Source: an uncultured Arcobacter sp.
GTDB taxonomy: Bacteria > Campylobacterota > Campylobacteria > Campylobacterales > Arcobacteraceae
Direction: 5' to 3'
Assembly (NCBI GenBank): GCA_913062735.1
Contig: CAJXWI010000051.1
Span: forward strand, 1-10,146
Length of the DNA: 10,146 bases
The first letter of the stretch is position 1; every line of letters begins with the position of its first letter. Under the pieces are notes generated by a model. It saw only the letters and a list, made by a program, of their open reading frames with translations, was not told where the DNA came from and did not search any database. Positions 1 through 7,027 of the stretch are shown here, piece by piece. The position numbers and the translations under genes are program-made.

Positions 1-69
1 ATGATGTTACAAAAGAAAATACGAAGAGAAAGTATTTTTAGGTCACACAAACGTAAAAGGTTGGTTTAG
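1..69 (+). CDS. nuoB: NADH-quinone oxidoreductase subunit B (NuoB), C-terminal end only
   Basis: Only the last 22 codons and the TAG stop (67-69) are inside the window; the gene begins upstream. The visible tail is very basic (KKIRRES, then RSHKRKRL) and resembles the C-terminus of NuoB from Campylobacterota. Its position immediately before nuoC is the expected place for nuoB. NuoB is the peripheral-arm subunit that carries the terminal [4Fe-4S] cluster N2, which reduces quinone, but none of its cluster cysteines fall in this fragment. The two ATG codons at 1-6 are internal methionines and not a start. The identification therefore rests on the tail's composition and on gene order. Confidence 0.75.
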   Translation: MMLQKKIRRESIFRSHKRKRLV

Positions 70-71
70 TG
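55..71 (+). promoter_or_regulatory. Shine-Dalgarno and GTG start of nuoC overlapping the nuoB stop
   Basis: AAAAGG at 55-60 lies 8 bases before the GTG at 69-71. The G of that GTG is the last base of the nuoB TAG stop. This is the only non-ATG start among the genes whose starts are visible. The overlap suggests that ribosomes finishing nuoB re-initiate on nuoC. The next in-frame ATG, codon 84, would remove a third of the protein and is not credible. Confidence 0.65.
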
Positions 72-875
72 AGAAAATATAAAAACAAAGATGATGTTCA
101 AAAGAAATCATACTTTAATGACAGGTTCTATATCACTCCTAGTATTCCAAGACAAAAAGTACAAGACGACGAAGTGTTTTTTGATGACTTAGAAAAATTA
201 GAAGAAAATTTTACCCTTTTAGATTCTTATATTGAAGTTGGGCATTTAGTGATTTATATTAATGCAAGTTCTAACGTAGAAGTATTAAAATATCTAAGAG
301 ATGAATGTTCTTATGATATGTTAATGGAGCTCTCTGCTATTGATTATATTAAAACAAAACAAGGTTTTGAAATCTTTTATGAAATGTTAAGCATGAGTAA
401 AAGAAAAAGACTAAGAGTTAAATGTTTTATCAAACAAAAAGAAGAACTTGAATCGGTTATTTCTGTATTTAAGATGGCCAATTGGAGTGAGAGAGAAATG
501 TTCGATATGTATGGGATTAAAATCATTAATCATCCTTTTATGAAACGAATTTTAATGCCAGATGATTGGTACGATTATCCCTTATTAAAAACCTATCCTT
601 TGCAAGGAGATGAAGCAGCTTCGTGGTATGAAGTAGATAAGATTTTTGGAAAAGAAGCAAGAGATACTATAGGGCCTGAAATTAGAGATTCTGCTGCTAT
701 TGATAGATACGATACTTCACGCTTTTCAAGACTTGGACATGAAGTTGAATTTGGAGTAGAAGTTAATGACAAATCACTTAAACAAGTAAGCACTTCTTAT
801 CAAGAGGATGATAAACCCTTGTTTATTAAAAAACTTGATCCCAAAGATTCAATTACAATAAAAGGCAAAAGATAA
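69..875 (+). CDS. nuoC: NADH-quinone oxidoreductase subunit C (NuoC, 30 kDa subunit)
   Basis: NuoC is a cluster-free subunit of the peripheral arm of complex I that packs against NuoD and NuoI and helps shape the Q-module. The protein is 268 residues. The 30-kDa-subunit signature is clear at about residues 139-163: WSEREMFDMYGI, then HPFMKRILMPDDW. The alpha/beta core precedes it at roughly 50-135. An N-terminal stretch of about 45 mostly charged residues and a C-terminal tail of about 90 residues extend beyond the compact core; the tail includes IGPEIRDSAAIDRYDTSRF at about 201-219. I recall tails of this kind in Campylobacterota NuoC. The start is GTG, chosen because a Shine-Dalgarno lies 8 bases upstream and no usable ATG exists nearby. 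The gene is separate from nuoD, unlike the fused nuoCD of Escherichia coli. The stop abuts the nuoD ATG. Confidence 0.96.
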   Translation: MRKYKNKDDVQKKSYFNDRFYITPSIPRQKVQDDEVFFDDLEKLEENFTLLDSYIEVGHLVIYINASSNVEVLKYLRDECSYDMLMELSAIDYIKTKQGFEIFYEMLSMSKRKRLRVKCFIKQKEELESVISVFKMANWSEREMFDMYGIKIINHPFMKRILMPDDWYDYPLLKTYPLQGDEAASWYEVDKIFGKEARDTIGPEIRDSAAIDRYDTSRFSRLGHEVEFGVEVNDKSLKQVSTSYQEDDKPLFIKKLDPKDSITIKGKR

Positions 876-2102
876 ATGCAAACAGTCAATCGATTAAAAC
901 CTTTTTTTGAAAATATAAATTTTGAAAAAGAAGATAATACTATGATTATTAACTTCGGACCCCAACATCCTTCTGCTCATGGACAAATGCGTTTGATTTT
1001 AGAAATGCAAGGCGAAGAAATAACTAAAGCAACACCAGGAATTGGTTATCTACATCGTGGTATGGAAAAAATGGGCGAGAATATGATTTACAATGAATTC
1101 TTACCTACTACGGATAGAATGGATTATATAGCTGCAACTTCTAATAACTACGGTTATGCATTGGCTGTTGAGAAACTACTAGGAATAGAAGCTCCAAGAC
1201 GTGCAGAAGTTATAAGAACAATGCTTTTAGAACTTAATAGAATTATGTCTCATTTATTTTGGTTAGCAACCCATGCTTTGGATGTGGGCGCTATGTCTGT
1301 GTTTTTATATGCTTTTAGAGAACGTGAATTTGCTATGGATTTAATTGAAGATTATTGTGGAGCCAGACTAACACATTCTGCTGTTAGAATTGGTGGAGTT
1401 CCTTTAGATTTACCACAAAATTGGTGTAAGGATTTGGAAAAATTCATAGGCATTTTAGAGCAAGAAATTGTTAAATATGAAGGTTTATTAACCCAAAATA
1501 GAATTTGGAAAATGAGACTTGAAAATGTAGGCGTTATTAATGAAGAGCTTGCAAAACAGTGGGCATGTACAGGAGTAACTCTGCGAGCTTCTGGAGTGAA
1601 ATGGGACTTAAGACGAGAAATGCCTTATGGTTTATATCCTGAACTTGATTTTGATGTGCCTGTTGGAAAAACGGGGGATTCTTACGCAAGATATCAATTG
1701 TATATGCAAGAAATGAAAGAAAGTGCAAAAATTCTTAAACAATTAATACCCATGTATGAGCAAAGTGATACGCAGTTAATGGCACATTCTCCTGAGTATA
1801 TTTCAGCCCCAAAAGAAGAAATAATGACACAAAATTATTCTTTGATGCAGCACTTTGTTTTAGTCACACAAGGTATGAGACCTCCTAAGGGTGAAGTTTA
1901 TGTAGCAACAGAATCTCCAAAAGGAGAATTAGGATATATGATTGTAAGTGATGGAAGTCCTTATGCGTATAAAATGAAATTACGAGCTCCTTCTTTTTTT
2001 CATACTGGTATCTTAGAAGATATTTTACCAGGCCATCAATTAGCAGATGTTGTTACAATTATAGGAAGTTTAAATGTAGTATTTGGGGAGATTGACCGAT
2101 AA
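876..2102 (+). CDS. nuoD: NADH-quinone oxidoreductase subunit D (NuoD, 49 kDa subunit)
   Basis: NuoD forms most of the quinone-binding chamber at the junction of the peripheral and membrane arms and is related to the large subunit of [NiFe] hydrogenases. At 408 residues it has the usual length. The N-terminal quinone-site loop is intact ([16 protein letters not shown], about 25-40); H35 matches the conserved quinone-head histidine. Y84 in [10 protein letters not shown] matches the conserved tyrosine partner. [12 protein letters not shown] (about 119-130), ALDVGAMS (134-141) and GDSYARY are further family blocks, and the protein ends with the conserved GEIDR. No nickel-binding cysteine pairs are present, as expected for NuoD. 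ATG at 876 is preferred over the ATG at residue 23: AAAGG lies 10 bases upstream, and the N-terminal segment resembles Campylobacter NuoD as I recall it. The last base of the stop is the first base of the next gene. Confidence 0.98.
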   Translation: MQTVNRLKPFFENINFEKEDNTMIINFGPQHPSAHGQMRLILEMQGEEITKATPGIGYLHRGMEKMGENMIYNEFLPTTDRMDYIAATSNNYGYALAVEKLLGIEAPRRAEVIRTMLLELNRIMSHLFWLATHALDVGAMSVFLYAFREREFAMDLIEDYCGARLTHSAVRIGGVPLDLPQNWCKDLEKFIGILEQEIVKYEGLLTQNRIWKMRLENVGVINEELAKQWACTGVTLRASGVKWDLRREMPYGLYPELDFDVPVGKTGDSYARYQLYMQEMKESAKILKQLIPMYEQSDTQLMAHSPEYISAPKEEIMTQNYSLMQHFVLVTQGMRPPKGEVYVATESPKGELGYMIVSDGSPYAYKMKLRAPSFFHTGILEDILPGHQLADVVTIIGSLNVVFGEIDR

Positions 2103-2362
2103 TGAAACGCTTTGATTTACGTCCTTTAAAAAAAGATTTTTATGACAAGATGTTGTTCTTGATGAAAAATGAAATGTCACAAAATGAAGTAGCTATTTTT
2201 ATGTTTGAGATTGGTGATTTTACAGCCATTCAAAAATCAGCAGATGTTCTTTATGAAGCAGGATATACCCTAATGAATTCTATTAAATTTAATGAAGTTG
2301 ATTGGACCCTAGTAGTTAAAAAATTAACACCTGAACCAAAAATACAAGAAGAGGATCAATAA
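2102..2362 (+). CDS. Small protein in the NuoE position (Campylobacterota NuoE-family, Cj1575c/HP1264-like)
   Basis: This 86-residue soluble protein starts [17 protein letters not shown] and ends in an acidic tail (PEPKIQEEDQ). It contains no cysteine, so it cannot carry the [2Fe-2S] cluster N1a of true NuoE, and it is about half the length of that subunit. It has no signal peptide or membrane segment. The pattern suggests a small alpha/beta fold: an amphipathic helix (10-30), a strand (AIFMFEIGDF, 31-40), a helix (43-55) and a strand (69-74). In Campylobacter and Helicobacter a small protein at this place, often annotated as subunit E family, is a complex I accessory subunit thought to work with a non-NADH electron donor. 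Here it is followed directly by nuoG, with a 1-base overlap. A possible weak Shine-Dalgarno GGGGAG at 2085-2090 lies 11 bases upstream. That it is a real gene is well supported by the packing; its role is inferred. Confidence 0.85.
   Translation: MKRFDLRPLKKDFYDKMLFLMKNEMSQNEVAIFMFEIGDFTAIQKSADVLYEAGYTLMNSIKFNEVDWTLVVKKLTPEPKIQEEDQ
2351..2355 (+). promoter_or_regulatory. Shine-Dalgarno of nuoG
   Basis: GAGGA inside the 3' end of the small gene lies 6 bases before the ATG at 2362. It fixes the nuoG start at the TAATG overlap and leaves no room for another gene between the small gene and nuoG. Confidence 0.7.
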
Positions 2363-4833
2363 TGGGTGAAGTAATAAACTTAGTTATTGATGGAAAAGCA
2401 GTTCAGGCAAAAGAAGGCGAGAGCTTACTTAATGTATCAAGAGCCAATGATATTTTTGTACCTGCTTTATGTTATTTAAGCAGATGTTCCCCTACACTTG
2501 CTTGTAGATTATGTTTAGTACAAGCAGATGGAAAACAAGTATATGCCTGTAATGCAAAAGTCAAAGAAGGCATGGAAGTAAGTACAAGTACTGAGAAAAT
2601 TGAAACGGAACGACGTGCTATTATGGAAGTATATGATGTAAATCATCCCTTGCAATGTGGAGTATGTGATCAAAGTGGAGAGTGTGAACTTCAAAACTAT
2701 TCTTTGTATATGAAAGTTGATAAACAGCATTATGCAATTCCAGATGTTGCACGACCAACGTCTCATTGGGGGGTTATGAATTATGACCCAGGCCTTTGTA
2801 TTGTATGCGAAAAATGTGTAACCGTTTGTAAAGATATGATTGGTTCAAGTGCATTATCAACAGTTAAAAGAGGATCTGAGCCTATCTTTAAATCTTTTAA
2901 AGAAAGCATGCCTAAAGATGCTTATTCTATGTGGAATAAACTAAATAAATCTTTAATTGGTTTTGATGAAAATGCCTGTACGGATTGTGGTGAGTGTATT
3001 TCTGTTTGTCCTGTTGGAGCTTTAGTATCCAATGATTTTCAATACAAGTCAAACTCTTGGGAGTTAACAAGAATTCCTGCATCAAATCCTCATTCAAGTG
3101 ATTGTTCTTTAATGTATTATGAAACCAAGTTTGAATCCATTGATAAACACAGAGTTCAAAAAATATACAGAGTAACAAATGACCATCATTATTCAACATT
3201 AAACGGCGCTGCTCGTTTTGCTTATGATTTTGAAAACAAAAGTGTTGGTAAAATAAAAATAGCCTTTGAAAATGCAATAGAAGCTTTTAAAGAAGCTAAA
3301 AATCTTAGATTTAACTCTTTTATTACCAATGAAGAAGCTTTTATTTTACAAAAATTAAAAGAAAAACTGGGACTTAAACTAATTAATAAAGATGCGTATG
3401 CTTATCAAGAATTCTTAAAACATTTTTCTTTTACTTCTGGTACCAGTTTATACAATGCAACACTAGATGATGTACACAAGTCTAATTTTGTCATCTCTGT
3501 TGGTTCTTTTTTAAAAAGTGATTTACCTCATGCAAGATATGCGTTAAACAACTCTGTTATTATGAATAAGGGAGCAGCTTTATACTTTCATCCTATACAA
3601 GATCCTATTATGGAAAGTATTGGTAAAAAAGGGAAAACAACACAGTTTATTTATCCACCTGTTTTAAAAGAAGAGATGGTTTTATATTATATTTTAGATA
3701 CTTTTGGAAAAGACTTGCCTTCTAATATTCGTGAGCATATAAATTCTTTTAAAGAAACAAGAAGCAGAACAGTAGAAGAAACAGTAAAAGAAACAGTGAT
3801 CACTATTAAAGTAGATGAAGAGACAGGTGAAGAAAAAGAGATTAAAAAAGTTGTTTCTAAAAAAGTATCAAAAGAAGAAGAATATGAACATTCAAGAATT
3901 TTAGATGAGATTAATGCTTCCCAAGATTTAAATTCTTTAATACAAACAATGCTTGCAAAAAAAGACACCTTTTCATTGATTGTAGGAGAAGATTTAATAT
4001 TCCATCCACAAGCTTCTACCTTAGCAAAACTGCTTGGATTGATTCAGAGATGTACTGCATTTAAAGTTCTTATTATCCCTAGTTCAACCAATACGCTTGG
4101 GGTATCTTTACTTTGTGATTTAGATAAAGATGAAGCTGAAGGGAAAAGTGTTTCTTATAATGAAAAATCAGACTTTGAACTTTCTTCTTTAGGGGATGGG
4201 GATTTAGACATGCCTGCTTTAAATCAACAAGAAGGAAGCTTTACTAATATCAATAAACGATTGGTTCCAACCAATGCCGCTTTAGATTTTACAGGGTATA
4301 ATTTAAATGATTTAGCAAATGTTTTATTAGAAGAGGATATTGAAAATACTATTGAATATACAAAAAAACTGCCTATTAATAAAGGTTTTTTAAGTATTGA
4401 TTTTGATGACTTAAAAAATGAATTTACGAATGACAGACTTGAAAATAGAGGATATGTTCTTAATTCTTATGATATAGATATTAGTGAAGAAATTGAAATT
4501 TCACCATCTTTAAAACTAGAGCCTAAAAGTGAAGAAGTAGTAATTTACAGAGCTAATCCTATGAATCAATTTAATGAATTTACAGCAAAAGCACATGAAA
4601 CATCAAATAAATCAGGTGTTTTTGTTTCTGAAGTATATTTAAAAAGCTTAGAAATGCAAGATGAAGACAGAATTTTTATTAATGCAAATGGTTTGTCTTT
4701 AGAAACAAACGTTTATTTAGATAAACAAATAGATGGGGATATTGTTTATGTTTCTACCTTTGATAAAAACTTAGAAACAAAAGCATTGTTTACAAATAGC
4801 AGATATAATATTGCATTAATCAAAAAGGCCTAA
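2362..4833 (+). CDS. nuoG: NADH-quinone oxidoreductase subunit G (NuoG), divergent Campylobacterota type
   Basis: NuoG is the large iron-sulfur subunit that passes electrons along the peripheral arm; this one has 823 residues. Visible in order: an N-terminal [2Fe-2S] domain with C37, C48, C51 and C63 (cluster N1b; C42 is extra); the N5 motif H95-x3-C99-x2-C102-x5-C108; and a ferredoxin-like domain with C146, C149, C152, C156 and C206, C209, C212, C216, enough for two [4Fe-4S] clusters. Classical NuoG keeps only four of those ligands, for N4. The N7 region has one cysteine (C248). The C-terminal half resembles a degenerate molybdopterin oxidoreductase domain: SFITNEEAFILQKL (319-332), NFVISVGS (375-382), QEGSFTNINKR (623-633) and a terminal beta-rich part (about 740-823). 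A lysine/glutamate-rich insert lies at 464-510. No Mo-cofactor ligand is evident, so this half is probably structural. No NuoE/NuoF partner is encoded beside it, so its electron donor is probably not NADH. Confidence 0.96.
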   Translation: MGEVINLVIDGKAVQAKEGESLLNVSRANDIFVPALCYLSRCSPTLACRLCLVQADGKQVYACNAKVKEGMEVSTSTEKIETERRAIMEVYDVNHPLQCGVCDQSGECELQNYSLYMKVDKQHYAIPDVARPTSHWGVMNYDPGLCIVCEKCVTVCKDMIGSSALSTVKRGSEPIFKSFKESMPKDAYSMWNKLNKSLIGFDENACTDCGECISVCPVGALVSNDFQYKSNSWELTRIPASNPHSSDCSLMYYETKFESIDKHRVQKIYRVTNDHHYSTLNGAARFAYDFENKSVGKIKIAFENAIEAFKEAKNLRFNSFITNEEAFILQKLKEKLGLKLINKDAYAYQEFLKHFSFTSGTSLYNATLDDVHKSNFVISVGSFLKSDLPHARYALNNSVIMNKGAALYFHPIQDPIMESIGKKGKTTQFIYPPVLKEEMVLYYILDTFGKDLPSNIREHINSFKETRSRTVEETVKETVITIKVDEETGEEKEIKKVVSKKVSKEEEYEHSRILDEINASQDLNSLIQTMLAKKDTFSLIVGEDLIFHPQASTLAKLLGLIQRCTAFKVLIIPSSTNTLGVSLLCDLDKDEAEGKSVSYNEKSDFELSSLGDGDLDMPALNQQEGSFTNINKRLVPTNAALDFTGYNLNDLANVLLEEDIENTIEYTKKLPINKGFLSIDFDDLKNEFTNDRLENRGYVLNSYDIDISEEIEISPSLKLEPKSEEVVIYRANPMNQFNEFTAKAHETSNKSGVFVSEVYLKSLEMQDEDRIFINANGLSLETNVYLDKQIDGDIVYVSTFDKNLETKALFTNSRYNIALIKKA
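3751..3891 (+). other. Charged low-complexity insert within nuoG
   Basis: Residues 464-510 of NuoG are dominated by Glu, Lys, Val and Thr (for example VEETVKETV and DEETGEEKEIKK) and interrupt the molybdopterin-oxidoreductase-like half. At 3775-3798 two 12-base units, differing at two bases, encode EETV and KETV in tandem, which suggests growth by local duplication. The reading frame is intact. The segment is probably a solvent-exposed linker or hairpin; no function can be assigned. Confidence 0.6.
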
Positions 4834-4834
4834 G

Positions 4835-5830
4835 ATGGAAGCAATTATTATTGAAACCATTATTAAAGTACTTATCGTTTTAGCTGTATTTTCTGCTTTG
4901 GCTGGATTTACTACTTATATTGAAAGAAAGGTTCTTGCTTTTATGCAAAGACGCTTAGGACCTATGAATGTTGGGCCTTATGGAATATTACAAGTATTAG
5001 CAGATGGAATTAAACTTTTTACTAAAGAAGATGTAATTCCTGCAAATGCTTCCAAACCTGTATTTATGATAGCTCCTATTATTACAGCAGCAACTGCATT
5101 TATAGCTATGAGTGCCATACCTTTTTTCCCAGAATTTGAGCTTTTTGGCTATACCGTACGACCTATTATTGCAGATATTAATATAGGTGTTTTATTTGTA
5201 TTAGGCGTTGCTTCTGTTGGTTTGTATGGACCTTTATTAGCAGGAATGAGTTCTGCTAATAAATGGGGATTATTAGGAGGCGCTAGAACAGCTATACAGT
5301 TACTTTCTTATGAAGTGGTTTCAGGGCTTGCACTATTGGCTCCTATTATGTTAGTTGGCTCTTTATCTTTAATTGATTTGAACAATTATCAAAGTGGGGG
5401 AATGTTGTCGTGGATGATATTTACTCAGCCCTTGGCATTTTTGCTTTTTTTGATTGCGGGTTTTGCTGAAACCAATAGAACACCTTTTGATTTACTTGAG
5501 CATGAAGCAGAATTAGTTGCAGGGTATGCAACTGAGTATTCAGGTATGAGATGGGGGATGTTTTTTATTGGAGAATATGCCAATTTATTTACTATTTGTT
5601 TTTTGGTCTCTTTGGTTTTTTTAGGCGGTTTCAATGATTGGGGATTTATTCCTGGTGGGCTTGCTATTATTTTAAAAGTAATGTTCTTAATATTTTTATT
5701 TTTATGGACAAGAGCTTCATGGCCTCATATTAGACCCGATCAGTTAATGTGGTTGTGTTGGAAAGTACTCATGCCTTTAGCAGTATTGAATATACTCTTA
5801 ACGGGTTTGATTGTGATGATAGGATTATAA
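4835..5830 (+). CDS. nuoH: NADH-quinone oxidoreductase subunit H (NuoH, ND1)
   Basis: NuoH is the membrane subunit that anchors the peripheral arm and forms the lower part of the quinone tunnel and the first part of the proton path. It has 331 residues and about eight hydrophobic segments, the family norm. The first cytoplasmic loop has YIERKVLAFMQRRLGP (28-43) followed by VGPYG, matching the conserved ERK-QxRxGP loop. The key loop carries AETNRTPFDLLEHEAELVAG (211-230) then TEYSGMRWGMFF, with acidic residues E212, E222, E224, E226 and E234 retained. The common DLPE is DLLE here, so a proline is replaced by leucine. The C-terminal WTRASWPHIRPDQLM (291-305) is also conserved. AAAAAGG at 4822-4828 lies 6 bases before the ATG, which follows the nuoG stop by one base. 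Confidence 0.98.
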   Translation: MEAIIIETIIKVLIVLAVFSALAGFTTYIERKVLAFMQRRLGPMNVGPYGILQVLADGIKLFTKEDVIPANASKPVFMIAPIITAATAFIAMSAIPFFPEFELFGYTVRPIIADINIGVLFVLGVASVGLYGPLLAGMSSANKWGLLGGARTAIQLLSYEVVSGLALLAPIMLVGSLSLIDLNNYQSGGMLSWMIFTQPLAFLLFLIAGFAETNRTPFDLLEHEAELVAGYATEYSGMRWGMFFIGEYANLFTICFLVSLVFLGGFNDWGFIPGGLAIILKVMFLIFLFLWTRASWPHIRPDQLMWLCWKVLMPLAVLNILLTGLIVMIGL

Positions 5831-5831
5831 A

Positions 5832-6455
5832 ATGAATGTTGAAGATTTTAAAAACAGAAACGTAGGGCAGGGCTCTTATGTAAATGTTGAACAAGACGAA
5901 TATCCAGAAACTCCTTGGGCTGAATTTAAACAAGTGTTTAAACGCTCAATAAAAGGGGAGCTTTTAGGTGGCTTGAAAATCACGTTTATTATGATGAAAG
6001 AAGCTTTATTTAACAAACAAATGCATACCGTTCAATATCCTGCAGAAAAACTACCTATTGGTCCACGATACAGAGCCGTGCATAAATTATTAGCACTGTT
6101 GGAATCGGGTACAAACAGATGTATTGGCTGTGGTTTATGTGAAAAAATTTGTATTGCAGATTGTATACGCATGGATACTAAAATTGATGAAAACTCAAGA
6201 AAAGAAGTATTAGAGTTTTCTATTAATTTTGGACGTTGTATTTTTTGTGGTTATTGTGCTGAGGTTTGTCCAGAGTTAGCTATTGTTCATGGGGAAAGAT
6301 ATGAAAATGCCAGTGAACAGCGTGCTCATTTTGTTTTAAAAGAAGATATGGCGACACCTTTAGACAAACTTATTTTTCAAAAAGAATACGATGGTTTTGG
6401 TGCTGTTTCACCAGATGCAGATAAAAGAGTTAAAAAAACTCCTTTGTTATACTAG
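5832..6455 (+). CDS. nuoI: NADH-quinone oxidoreductase subunit I (NuoI, 8Fe ferredoxin-like)
   Basis: NuoI carries clusters N6a and N6b and relays electrons from NuoG to N2 in NuoB. Both [4Fe-4S] motifs are intact in the 207-residue protein: C97-x2-C100-x2-C103-x3-C107 and C136-x2-C139-x2-C142-x3-C146. The second is followed by the usual proline (CPELAIV), while the first has Ile in that place (CIADCIRMD). C111 is an additional cysteine that is also common in the family. An amphipathic N-terminal region (about 30-65, with KRSIKGELLGGLKITFIMM) should lie on the membrane surface. A preceding tail of about 28 polar residues and a charged C-terminal tail make it somewhat longer than the roughly 180-residue E. 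coli protein. AGGA at 5821-5824 lies 7 bases before the ATG, one base after the nuoH stop. Confidence 0.98.
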   Translation: MNVEDFKNRNVGQGSYVNVEQDEYPETPWAEFKQVFKRSIKGELLGGLKITFIMMKEALFNKQMHTVQYPAEKLPIGPRYRAVHKLLALLESGTNRCIGCGLCEKICIADCIRMDTKIDENSRKEVLEFSINFGRCIFCGYCAEVCPELAIVHGERYENASEQRAHFVLKEDMATPLDKLIFQKEYDGFGAVSPDADKRVKKTPLLY

Positions 6456-6463
6456 GATAAATT
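6454..6463 (+). promoter_or_regulatory. Shine-Dalgarno and spacer of nuoJ
   Basis: AGGA at 6454-6457 overlaps the nuoI TAG stop and lies 6 bases before the nuoJ ATG at 6464. At 8 bases this is the largest intergenic gap in the window. Confidence 0.6.
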
Positions 6464-7027
6464 ATGTACGAAATTATTGCTTTTTATTTATTTTCTTTTC
6501 TAAGCGTGGCAATGTTTGCTATTACAGTAACTACAAATAATGTTTTATACGCTTTGTCATCCCTTGCTGCTGGAATGATATTTATTTCTGCATTTTTCTT
6601 TATTTTAGATGCTGATTTTTTAGGGGTGGTTCAGATTGTAGTTTATACAGGTGCAGTGATGGCATTATATGCTTTTGGAATGATGTTCTTTGATTCTTTA
6701 TCTTCAATTGATGAGAAAATATCTAATCCCAGATTAGTATTTTTATTATCTGGGCTTATTGCTTTATGTATTGTTCTTATTTTTTCTTTTCCTCTAATTG
6801 ATGTGGGAGTTGTTGCCCATGCACCTGTTAATCCTACTTGGGGAAATACTCAAGATGTAGGAATAGTATTGTTTACTAAGTATTTGGTTGCGTTTGAAGT
6901 AGCTGCTGTAATGTTACTGGTTGCTATGATTGGCGGTATTATTTTAGCTGGTAAAAAAATGGATATTTCTTATTCCTCTTTGAGTGAAGAAGAAATTGTA
7001 AGCTTAGAAAAAAAGGATGAAAAATGA
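6464..7027 (+). CDS. nuoJ: NADH-quinone oxidoreductase subunit J (NuoJ, ND6)
   Basis: NuoJ is a small membrane subunit next to NuoH, NuoA and NuoK; its third helix is thought to help couple quinone chemistry to proton movement. The protein has 187 residues with five hydrophobic segments (about 3-24, 28-48, 53-77, 90-112 and 140-162). The family-defining third helix is present as FLGVVQIVVYTGAVMALYAF (52-71), including the Tyr-x-Gly bulge region. The fifth helix block KYLVAFEVAAVMLLVAMIGG (139-158) is also typical. The C-terminus is a charged tail (SEEEIVSLEKKDEK). The stop overlaps the nuoK start in an ATGA, suggesting translational coupling. Confidence 0.97.
   Translation: MYEIIAFYLFSFLSVAMFAITVTTNNVLYALSSLAAGMIFISAFFFILDADFLGVVQIVVYTGAVMALYAFGMMFFDSLSSIDEKISNPRLVFLLSGLIALCIVLIFSFPLIDVGVVAHAPVNPTWGNTQDVGIVLFTKYLVAFEVAAVMLLVAMIGGIILAGKKMDISYSSLSEEEIVSLEKKDEK

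Noticed and set aside
1..69. ATG ATG at the window start as the start of a 22-residue gene
   Set aside because: The basic tail and the position directly before nuoC fit the 3' end of nuoB; the methionines are internal and no upstream sequence is visible to support a start.
593..793. Antisense open frame within nuoC, and similar ones in nuoD, nuoH, nuoJ/nuoK and nuoL
   Set aside because: All are short, overlap conserved genes completely and encode nothing recognisable.
2102..2362. The small gene as a true NuoE ([2Fe-2S] 24 kDa subunit)
   Set aside because: It has no cysteine and about half the length of NuoE, so the name would refer only to its operon position.
2927..3277. Antisense open frame of 116 codons within nuoG
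   Set aside because: It lies wholly inside a well-supported gene on the other strand; its composition (many His, Phe and Gln) mirrors the reverse complement of AT-rich coding sequence, and there is no family resemblance.
3687..3968. Antisense open frame of 93 codons rich in Ser, Val and Thr
   Set aside because: It is the mirror image of the Glu/Lys-rich NuoG insert, whose codons reverse to Ser, Phe and Val; no independent coding evidence.
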